From: Erythrobacter donghaensis
GTDB taxonomy: Bacteria > Pseudomonadota > Alphaproteobacteria > Sphingomonadales > Sphingomonadaceae
Assembly: GCF_001557325.1 (NCBI RefSeq)
Contig: NZ_LSJS01000162.1
Location: forward strand, 1-5,181
Reading direction: 5' to 3'
Length of the DNA: 5,181 bases
Made by a program: the position numbers and the translations under genes. This document shows, piece after piece, positions 1 to 4,842 of this stretch (the first letter of the stretch is position 1; every line of letters starts with the position of its first letter). The notes under the pieces were generated by a model. The model saw only the letters and a list, made by a program, of their open reading frames with translations. It was not told where the DNA came from and did not search any database.

Positions 1-131
1 ACGGCGAATACCCCGAGGTCGCAGTCGCCCAATGCAACATCGACCGGTGCGGTCGGATGCAGCATGGCCCGGGCAATGGCGTGCGTGATCGGCCGGCGGG
101 GGCAGGCCCCGCCGAGGTTGAGATTTCTCAT
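1..131 (-). CDS. 5' end of an unrecognised leftward gene, cut by the window edge
   Basis: Only the first 43 codons are present. The peptide begins MRNLNLGGACPRRPITHAI and ends near GDCDLGVFA at the edge with no stop. The start is the ATG at 131-129. An AAGGAA ribosome binding site (147-142, minus strand) lies 10 bases upstream, a good spacing, and codon use is GC-rich like its neighbours. It lies 91 bases downstream of the exonuclease stop on the same strand, so it may be the third gene of the leftward relaxase operon. I do not recognise the family: no signal peptide or membrane segment is visible in this fragment, and it is too short to assign a function. A chance open frame is possible in such GC-rich DNA, but the ribosome binding site and context argue for a real gene. 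Confidence 0.62.
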   Translation of the reverse strand, partial: MRNLNLGGACPRRPITHAIARAMLHPTAPVDVALGDCDLGVFA

Positions 132-160
132 TGTTTGGTAGTTCCTTGTTAGTGTGACGC

Positions 161-178
161 TCCCCCGCGCATGGGGGA
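161..178. other. Stem-loop between exonuclease and the left-edge gene
   Basis: TCCCCC (161-166) and GGGGGA (173-178) form a perfect 6-bp stem around a 6-base loop, in the 91-base gap between two leftward genes. No T-run follows on either strand, so it is not a typical intrinsic terminator. It may be an mRNA processing or stability element, a Rho-dependent end, or a protein site. Confidence 0.4.
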
Positions 179-215
179 ACGAAGCCTTTTCCTTTCCCGG
201 ATCCAGCTCACCCAC

Positions 216-231
216 ACCGCCCTCAGGCGGT
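216..231 (-). other. Stem-loop enclosing the exonuclease stop codon
   Basis: ACCGCC (216-221) and GGCGGT (226-231) are perfect 6-bp arms around a 4-base loop. On the minus strand the TGA stop (225-223) of the exonuclease sits in that loop. No U-tract follows, so a classical terminator is unlikely. A structure of this strength at the stop codon could protect the 3' end of the message or slow termination. Confidence 0.4.
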
Positions 232-1167
232 AATCTTCGCCTTGCGTTCGACCGGCTTCCACGACCGATCATGGCGATACCTTTCGGTCGCCGGCAGCGG
301 GATGACCGAGGGCTCATGGCCAATGACGCTCAGGTGCCAGTCCCATTCCGACTGATACTGATCAGCGCGGATATGCTTGTGCCAGACGCCGCTTCGGCCT
401 TCCGCTCGCCAGCGATAGCGCCGGTCCCGCAGCAGATCCCGCTGGTGGTAACTCGCCCACGTAGCCTCGAACCGCCACGCCGGCGCATCGATCGCATCCA
501 GAACCTTGGCCATGATGCTCGCCCCGTCGGCGCAGACATGATCCAGCAGGGCGATCAGCGAAAGCACATCGTCCTTGGCGCGGTGTGCCCCGGCGGCGAA
601 CCTGCCCGCTTGCATCAGCAGGTAGTTCTGGGGGCCTGGCTCGAAGGCAAGCTTGCGCCAAGGGATATCGGCCATGACGCAGCCCCAGCGCATGGCGGGC
701 AGATCTGGCAGCAAGGCCTCGACGAAAGGCCGGTCGAACCCCGCATTGAAGGCCAGCACCGCCTCGCACGATGCGAGAAAGGCGCCGAGCTCATTGCGGT
801 CGATTTCCCGGTTGGCGACCATGGCATCGGTCAAACCAGTCAGTTCCACGATCTCCGGCGGCAGAGGGTGACCGGGATCGTTCAGCCCCGAACCGAGGGA
901 GGGGATGGCCGCGATCCGCCCCGCGTCATCGACGAGGACGGCGGCTGCCGCGACCTCGATGACGGAATGCCGGGCCCAGTCCAGACCCGTCGTTTCCGTG
1001 TCGATGATGGCGATCCGCCGTAGCGGTCGATCTTCGGCAGGCTGTTTTGGCCATTCGCTCCGGGTTCGGACCGGCAGCAGCACGCGTTGCTGCAACCCGT
1101 TCAGATGTGTGGCATTGTTTGGGGCGCCCGCGCTGCCGGACGCGCCCTTGTCGGAGTTGGTATTCAT
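223..1167 (-). CDS. DEDDh-family 3'-5' exonuclease (DnaQ / Pol III epsilon-like) with an extra C-terminal domain
   Basis: A 314-residue exonuclease of the DnaQ-like superfamily, expected to remove nucleotides from DNA 3' ends with two metal ions. Exo I is DTETTG at 56-61 (D56, E58), Exo II is NAGFD at 141-145 (D145), and Exo III is HRAKD at 195-199 (H195, D199). All four acidic residues and the histidine of the DEDDh type are present, so it should be active. Residues 1-50 are a polar, probably disordered extension. Residues 225-314 form a Trp/Arg-rich C-terminal region with an RRYRWRAEGRSGVWHK stretch, resembling small domains that follow stand-alone exonucleases on mobile elements (family recollection, not proven). 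The start is ATG 1167-1165, with GAGGT five bases upstream inside a hairpin. It lies 156 bases downstream of the relaxase on the same strand, suggesting one transcript and a role in processing transferred DNA. The absence of a polymerase domain or partner rules against calling it the chromosomal epsilon subunit. Confidence 0.93.
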   Translation of the reverse strand: MNTNSDKGASGSAGAPNNATHLNGLQQRVLLPVRTRSEWPKQPAEDRPLRRIAIIDTETTGLDWARHSVIEVAAAAVLVDDAGRIAAIPSLGSGLNDPGHPLPPEIVELTGLTDAMVANREIDRNELGAFLASCEAVLAFNAGFDRPFVEALLPDLPAMRWGCVMADIPWRKLAFEPGPQNYLLMQAGRFAAGAHRAKDDVLSLIALLDHVCADGASIMAKVLDAIDAPAWRFEATWASYHQRDLLRDRRYRWRAEGRSGVWHKHIRADQYQSEWDWHLSVIGHEPSVIPLPATERYRHDRSWKPVERKAKITA

Positions 1168-1172
1168 GCTTC

Positions 1173-1190
1173 ACCTCGTCGTTACGAGGT
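1173..1190 (-). promoter_or_regulatory. Hairpin hiding the exonuclease Shine-Dalgarno
   Basis: ACCTCGT (1173-1179) and ACGAGGT (1184-1190) are a perfect 7-bp inverted repeat with a 4-base loop. In the leftward mRNA the 3' arm contains the GAGGU that serves as ribosome binding site, five bases before the AUG at 1167. Folding would occlude initiation. It could also be a DNA operator; the exact overlap with the ribosome binding site favours an RNA role. Confidence 0.6.
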
Positions 1191-1245
1191 CAGCCCGAAG
1201 GGCAACTTTTCCCCTCTACCTGCTGACCTCCAACAGAGGCTCAGC
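1173..1245 (-). promoter_or_regulatory. Four-arm leader with mutually exclusive hairpins upstream of the exonuclease
   Basis: In mRNA order, arm A is GCTGAGCCTC (1245-1236), arm B is GAGGTCAGC (1230-1222), arm C is GCTGACCTCGT (1194-1184) and arm D is ACGAGGT (1179-1173, containing the Shine-Dalgarno). A pairs with B (9 bp with one bulged G, 5-base loop). C pairs with D (7 bp, 4-base loop). B also pairs perfectly with the first nine bases of C (9 bp). A:B with C:D would hide the ribosome binding site; B:C would free it. This is the arrangement used in translation attenuation. The pairing is read directly from the sequence, while regulation is inference. No ligand, protein or convincing leader peptide is identified. 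Confidence 0.45.
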
Positions 1246-1260
1246 CGAGGGACTTTTCCC
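1205..1260 (-). repeat. Pair of direct GGGAAAAGT repeats in the exonuclease leader
   Basis: On the minus strand GGGAAAAGT occurs at 1260-1252 and again at 1213-1205, 47 bases apart, bracketing the A:B hairpin of the leader. Both copies are unusually A-rich for this DNA. They could be paired sites for an RNA- or DNA-binding protein; two 9-base copies alone are weak evidence. Confidence 0.35.
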
Positions 1261-1323
1261 AAATGAGCGGCATGGGTGAGCCATAAGCTGAAGCTTGCCT
1301 GTGCGCCGATGAAATTGACGAGT

Positions 1324-4011
1324 TCAGCCGCCCATTCCTGGCCCGCCTCGATCCGGGAATGGCCATGGCGGTCTTGTGGGCGCCGCCCTCTGGGACTGCT
1401 CAGCTTTTTTGTCATGAGTGTCGGCCACCTCGTTCTGGTCAAAGATCAGGCTGAGCAGGCGAGCTTGCCGCTCTTCCAAGATCGAAGTGCTGGCCTTTGA
1501 TGCGGGGGCCATCGATGCGAGCTCGCCGAAGGCCTTTTGAGCGCGCGGATCGGCGCGCCACATGTGCATTATCCGTCGGAGCCGTTCCGGCGCGCTGGTT
1601 GTAAGGCGCCAGCCATTCTCTGATTGTACAAGCCAGTCTTGTGGAGCCCCAGCGATGAAGGTGGCCACTTGCCGAAGCTCTTCGACTTGCTTGGCGTTCT
1701 CCTTCGCGAGAACACGTTGCATCCCGTCGCTGTCGATCTGTTCGAGCGTCAAACCCGCTTCCCGTAAAAGACCGGCTTCCAACGTCCAAAGCCCGCGCTT
1801 GTCTTTCCGGATCGACCAGCGACGTTCTTCGAGCATCGCGATCAAGAGCCACGGAGAGGTGGATGGCTTGAGGCTGACGCTGGCCCGGACGTCCTTGTTT
1901 GATTCCTGTCTGACGTCTGCAACATTATCCGCATCTTCGCTCATCAGCGCACGCGCTCTTGCCAATGTGAGTTCGAGTTCGGCCGCTGCGGCCCTGCCTG
2001 CCGCTGCGGCGGGAACCGAAAGATCCGCGGCGGGCACGACGAAATATGGCGGCGCATAGGGCGTTGCTGGCGGTGGCGTCTTGACATGGCGTGTACGCAG
2101 GACCTGAGGGACTGGAGCTATTGGCGGTACAGTGACGCCGGCCATCATGTTCCCGTAGCGTACGATCATAGCGGGCAACTTGGGAACATCACCGATGGCC
2201 TTGGCGGCGCGAAGGATAAACTTCGACATGGGTGGTGCCTTGAAGGGCTTGACCTCAAATAGCGGCAAGGATGGCGGTGGCGCCGGCTTTCGCCGCATCG
2301 CCAGCGTGTGTGGCAGCTTTCCGCCGACCGGTGGAGACCAAGCCAAGAACACCTCAAATCTGGTGGGTGGTCTGGGTATCACAGGTTGTTTTGCCGGTGC
2401 GGGCGGTGCGATGACCGGGTTCGGAATGGCAAACTTGCCAGCAATGAACGCCTTTGAGGGCACAATTGGCGCCAATGGCACATTCGCGCGCGCTGGGAGG
2501 GCCGCATGCGGCACCTGCGCGGCGAAGGGTTGCGTTGAATACAGCCGTGCGGTGGGCGGTGCCGGAACAACGCCAATTCGCAAATTTGCGAATTTCCTGT
2601 CTGAGATGATGGTGCGGACTGCATCGATACCCTTGCCGATGGTGACTGGGTTGACCGAGGGCCCCATTGCCGGCGGGGCCTGACAGGCCGGCTCGGCCAA
2701 GACAATTGACCGCCATTTATCGACTGCGGCAGTTGGGCTGGGCACCGAGAATTTGGACACTGCATAGGTGAAGGCAGGTCGAACCGGGAGCTTTACCAGC
2801 CTTGCAATGCCTGCTGCGACTTTACGTGCCAGTTCCAGTTCCACGGCAAGGCGCTCATCTTCACGTCGCAGATCATCATCAATCAGCGCTGCCTTGGAGC
2901 GCATCACGCGTTCATGGTTTTCCTCGTTATCCGCGACAAACTCGCCCGCTCGCGCCCGGCGAGTCTTGGCTTCGCCCAGTTTCTTTTGCGGTTCGACAGG
3001 GAGTCCGCGAGCAGCATGCGATAGAGCGGTGTAGACGTCGCAGTCGCCTCGTTCGAAGGACATCAGCGTCGAAATTCCGGCGAAGCGCTCCCGCAGGACC
3101 CACATGCCGCGAGCGCCGTCGAGATCACTGCGGAGGCCCTCGCCGACCAGCCATTCGTGGTCACCGACCCGTCTGAGCGGCCGCCAACTCCAGACGACAT
3201 GCATGTGCCAGTTGCGATCATCCCCTTCAGGCGGTGGCGGGTGCAGCGAAATCGCGAAGGGCAAACCGTATTGTCCAAACCTTTCCCGCGCCCAGCGCTC
3301 GCCAACATCCAGCATTTGCTCCGGTGTCCAGCGATGATCCATGGCCAGAACGGCGTGATTGATCACCTTCGCGTTTTTCTGGCTGGACCGGTTGATCAGT
3401 TCGATGTGGTCGAACCCGCACACCGCCTCGTCGATCGTCTCTCCGACATTGGTCCGCCACATCACATTTCCATCGGCGTCCACATGTGCACCGTGGAAAA
3501 TGTATTTGACCACCCGTGATGCAACACCGGGCTTTGCGGTCTTGCTGGAGTAGTAGCGGCTGTCGAAGAACACTCCGAGCCGTCCGCGCCGATCGCGCAG
3601 CGGGGCATCATATTTGGGTAGTGCGACCTTGGAGGCCGGTGGAATGTCGGACTTCGGTTTTGGTGGCTTGTGCTCGATCTTCCGAACTGGGCGGACTTTC
3701 GTGGACAGCCACCGGCTGTATATGCGCGCCAAGGCAATATCGGCCTCGCGCTCCTGTCGGCGCAGCTTTTGAATGGCACGAGCTGTTTCGCGGTCGGATT
3801 CGATGATCGCCTTTTCCATGGCCAGGTTCGCTCTGCGCTCCATGGCGCGGGAGGCAGCATCCAGCTTCTTCTTGCTGAACGACTTTGCCGCGTCGGAGGT
3901 CAGCGCGCGTTCGCGGCCGTAATCATCCCTGAAAACGGCGGGTACGAAGCTGTGCACCTTGGGTTGGGGGGTGTTCCGAACCGCAGTGCGGGAGGAAGTT
4001 GGTTTCGGCAT
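1324..4011 (-). CDS. MobA/MobL-family (MobQ-type) HUH relaxase, long variant
   Basis: Relaxase expected to nick oriT, stay joined to the 5' end through a tyrosine, and carry the strand into the recipient. Numbering is from ATG 4011 (895 residues). Residues 29-101 are a basic, helical, probably coiled-coil extension. The HUH core spans about 142-360. Y170, in a VVKYIFHGAH context, aligns by eye with the catalytic tyrosine of RSF1010 MobA. The histidine motif is H257, N267, H269 and H271 (NWHMH), followed by R277. A MobQ-like segment, LGEAKTRRARAGEF, is at 345-358. Residues 362-401 look like a charged helix. About one residue in five of 409-668 is proline. Residues 716-863 form a folded-looking Trp-rich C-terminal domain. 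No helicase or primase motifs are seen. Start choice: the frame stays open to a GTG at 4137 (937 residues). Those extra 42 codons are rich in AGG, AGA and TTA, unlike the rest of the gene, and have no good ribosome binding site, so the ATG at 4011 is preferred despite its own weak site. It is divergent from the TraD-like gene. Confidence 0.92.
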   Translation of the reverse strand: MPKPTSSRTAVRNTPQPKVHSFVPAVFRDDYGRERALTSDAAKSFSKKKLDAASRAMERRANLAMEKAIIESDRETARAIQKLRRQEREADIALARIYSRWLSTKVRPVRKIEHKPPKPKSDIPPASKVALPKYDAPLRDRRGRLGVFFDSRYYSSKTAKPGVASRVVKYIFHGAHVDADGNVMWRTNVGETIDEAVCGFDHIELINRSSQKNAKVINHAVLAMDHRWTPEQMLDVGERWARERFGQYGLPFAISLHPPPPEGDDRNWHMHVVWSWRPLRRVGDHEWLVGEGLRSDLDGARGMWVLRERFAGISTLMSFERGDCDVYTALSHAARGLPVEPQKKLGEAKTRRARAGEFVADNEENHERVMRSKAALIDDDLRREDERLAVELELARKVAAGIARLVKLPVRPAFTYAVSKFSVPSPTAAVDKWRSIVLAEPACQAPPAMGPSVNPVTIGKGIDAVRTIISDRKFANLRIGVVPAPPTARLYSTQPFAAQVPHAALPARANVPLAPIVPSKAFIAGKFAIPNPVIAPPAPAKQPVIPRPPTRFEVFLAWSPPVGGKLPHTLAMRRKPAPPPSLPLFEVKPFKAPPMSKFILRAAKAIGDVPKLPAMIVRYGNMMAGVTVPPIAPVPQVLRTRHVKTPPPATPYAPPYFVVPAADLSVPAAAAGRAAAAELELTLARARALMSEDADNVADVRQESNKDVRASVSLKPSTSPWLLIAMLEERRWSIRKDKRGLWTLEAGLLREAGLTLEQIDSDGMQRVLAKENAKQVEELRQVATFIAGAPQDWLVQSENGWRLTTSAPERLRRIMHMWRADPRAQKAFGELASMAPASKASTSILEERQARLLSLIFDQNEVADTHDKKAEQSQRAAPTRPPWPFPDRGGPGMGG
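2575..2594. repeat. Perfect 20-bp palindrome inside the relaxase gene
   Basis: AATTCGCAAATTTGCGAATT reads identically on both strands, with its centre between 2584 and 2585. It is AT-rich in otherwise GC-rich coding DNA and encodes KFANLRI of the relaxase linker. A near copy lies at the start of the TraD-like gene (4216-4233). Its length and symmetry suggest a binding site for a dimeric regulator or a chromosome- or element-maintenance protein. Confidence 0.7.
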
Positions 4012-4038
4012 CGCTGAAACATTTCTCGCGCCAATTAA

Positions 4039-4060
4039 CCCCCCAACCCTACCCCTCCTT
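4039..4060 (-). other. G-rich tract in the relaxase leader, possible G-quadruplex
   Basis: On the minus strand the runs are GG (4058-4057), GGGG (4055-4052), GGG (4049-4047) and GGGGGG (4044-4039), separated by 1-2 bases. Two-tier quadruplex folding is possible; a three-tier one would need a bulge. The tract begins with AAGGAGG, a perfect Shine-Dalgarno, but no in-frame start follows at a usable distance. Confidence 0.4.
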
Positions 4061-4101
4061 AAAGCCTGAAAATCCTCGCAGAATTTAGTCAGATATCCCT
4101 C

Positions 4102-4135
4102 TGCTGACGCTTCGATGGGGAGCGAACGTGCTGAC
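4102..4135. repeat. Direct TGCTGAC repeat overlapping a bulged inverted repeat
   Basis: TGCTGAC occurs at 4102-4108 and 4129-4135. Between and overlapping the copies, ACG plus TTCG (4107-4109 and 4111-4114, C4110 bulged) pairs with CGAACGT (4123-4129) around the loop ATGGGGAG. This is part of the candidate oriT or operator cluster. Confidence 0.4.
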
Positions 4136-4153
4136 ACCTGCAGGTCGAACGAC
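4136..4153. repeat. Two overlapping palindromes
   Basis: ACCTGCAGGT (4136-4145) is a perfect 10-bp palindrome. GTCG-AA-CGAC (4144-4153) is a perfect 4-bp inverted repeat overlapping it by two bases. They lie centrally between the arms of the long inverted repeat, and next to the alternative GTG start of the relaxase (4137). Confidence 0.5.
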
Positions 4154-4170
4154 TTTTGCGAGGATTATTC

Positions 4171-4190
4171 CAATGCGCATCTCGGCATTG
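4171..4190. repeat. 6-bp inverted repeat upstream of the TraD-like gene
   Basis: CAATGC (4171-4176) and GCATTG (4185-4190) are perfect arms around GCATCTCG. The repeat ends exactly where the Shine-Dalgarno hairpin begins. It could be an operator or a second stem stacked on that hairpin in the mRNA. Confidence 0.45.
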
Positions 4191-4205
4191 CTCCTGTGAA
4201 AGGAG
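4191..4205 (+). promoter_or_regulatory. Shine-Dalgarno of the TraD-like gene, inside a hairpin
   Basis: AGGAG (4201-4205) sits seven bases before the ATG at 4213 and decides that start over the TTG at 4156. CTCCT (4191-4195) is its exact complement, with a 5-base loop GTGAA between, so the binding site can be paired off. This parallels the exonuclease start. Confidence 0.6.
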
Positions 4206-4212
4206 AACCCCG

Positions 4213-4842
4213 ATGAATTCGCAAATTTACGAACCCGACGATGAGCCCCGGAAAACCGAGCCGACAATTGCGGCTGCCGATCGCCGGATCGAGGAAATCA
4301 ACGCGCAGCGAGATGCGATCGCCGAGCGTCGCCGGACGCTTATGGAACCTGTCGAGAAGTTGGTCGTCGCCAATCCAACCTCGATGCATCACAAAATCAC
4401 CTTGGGTGGTGTAATGGTCAACGCAGGCTTCCAAGCTGCGGATGCTGACGCGCTGGCTGGACTTCTGGACTTAAAGGCTACTGCGCTGGCTGCGCGCATT
4501 CATGAGGCGGCAGCAGGACAGACGGCAAAAAATGCTGCTGGCGTGATCGCCGATCTTCTCGACACTGGCCATCGAGAGCTGGCTGCGCGGGGCCTTTTCC
4601 TGACGTGGCGGAAAAGGCGGGCCCTCTATCTTGAGGATCGCGCCGAGTGGCTCGCGCGCGACAAAGAATTCCGACTCCATGGCGAGTGGCGAAACGCCGA
4701 AATGACGCCTGACCAAAGATGGTTGATCCGGGTGACGTGTCGCATCCTGCGCATGGCTATGCCAGGCCATCTGCTGCGCGGTCAGGCTGCGGATTGGCTC
4801 GACGCGCATGGCGCGAATCTGTCCTTCGGAGACTTCCGATGA
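4213..4842 (+). CDS. TraD-like mobilization accessory protein with a C-terminal extension
   Basis: A 209-residue soluble protein. Residues 20-45 are a charged helix (ADRRIEEINAQRDAIAERRR). Residues 58-92 carry a K-x-x-LGG-x-x-x-x-AGF...ADALAGLLDL pattern, resembling the short core of conjugal transfer TraD proteins of Agrobacterium-type MobQ systems (LGGLVVKAGL...LGALLE, from memory). Those proteins are usually well under 100 residues. Here roughly 115 more residues follow, with W132, W146, W159, W170 and W195, ending in a MTPDQRWLIR...RGQAADWLDAHG segment that looks like a small helical domain of the 'MT-x-x-Q' kind. No signal peptide or membrane span is seen. The likely role is relaxosome assembly or oriT binding with the divergent relaxase (inference). 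The start has a strong AAAGGAG site; codons 2-7 contain a copy of the 20-bp palindrome, suggesting repression. Its stop overlaps the next gene's ATG. Confidence 0.78.
   Translation: MNSQIYEPDDEPRKTEPTIAAADRRIEEINAQRDAIAERRRTLMEPVEKLVVANPTSMHHKITLGGVMVNAGFQAADADALAGLLDLKATALAARIHEAAAGQTAKNAAGVIADLLDTGHRELAARGLFLTWRKRRALYLEDRAEWLARDKEFRLHGEWRNAEMTPDQRWLIRVTCRILRMAMPGHLLRGQAADWLDAHGANLSFGDFR
4216..4233. repeat. Near copy of the 20-bp palindrome at the start of the TraD-like gene
   Basis: AATTCGCAAATTTACGAA begins directly after the ATG and matches the first 18 bases of the perfect palindrome at 2575-2594 with one change (A at 4229 for G). Its position at the start of a gene fits an operator. 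Confidence 0.6.

Larger units (their letters stand above)
4071..4166. repeat. Long-range 10-bp inverted repeat bracketing the divergent region
   Basis: AATCCTCGCA (4071-4080) and TGCGAGGATT (4157-4166) are perfect complements 76 bases apart. Pairing continues imperfectly inward (4082-4083 with 4154-4155). The two arms frame the compact palindromes at 4107-4129 and 4136-4153. Separated arms like these fit paired protein sites or an extruded oriT structure. Confidence 0.6.
4012..4212. promoter_or_regulatory. Divergent control region and candidate oriT
   Basis: A 201-base gap between the relaxase (leftward) and the TraD-like gene (rightward). It holds a G-rich tract, a widely spaced 10-bp inverted repeat, several compact palindromes and a Shine-Dalgarno hairpin, each listed separately. 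MobQ systems commonly keep oriT beside the relaxase and accessory genes, so this is the natural place for the nick site. I could not match a known nic sequence, and no promoter has convincing -35 and -10 boxes on either strand. An alternative reading makes 4012-4137 coding (the GTG start of the relaxase). Confidence 0.5.

Noticed and set aside
161..178. C-rich/G-rich hairpin resembling a type I-E CRISPR repeat stem
   Set aside because: Only one copy exists in the window, with no second repeat or spacer, so it is not an array.
154..1023. A 289-codon rightward open frame opposite the exonuclease
   Set aside because: It is antisense to a gene with complete catalytic motifs, has no ribosome binding site of note, and its protein is low-complexity and Arg/Pro-rich, as expected for shadows in GC-rich DNA.
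1186..1230. Intrinsic terminator between relaxase and exonuclease
   Set aside because: The stems are present but none is followed by a U-tract on the minus strand, and the last one carries a ribosome binding site, so control of translation is more plausible.
1182..1442. An 86-codon leftward frame spanning the relaxase end and the exonuclease leader
   Set aside because: It starts inside the relaxase gene with no ribosome binding site, and its first part is a frame shadow. The regulatory pairing in the leader explains the region better.
2180..2683. A 167-codon rightward frame rich in Gly and Ala
   Set aside because: It lies antisense to the proline codons of the relaxase linker; reverse complement of CCN proline codons yields Gly-rich shadows. 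No start signal is seen.
4156..4212. N-terminal extension of the TraD-like protein from a TTG at 4156
   Set aside because: The extra 19 residues lack a ribosome binding site and overlap the inverted repeats, whereas the ATG at 4213 has a strong, well-spaced AAAGGAG.
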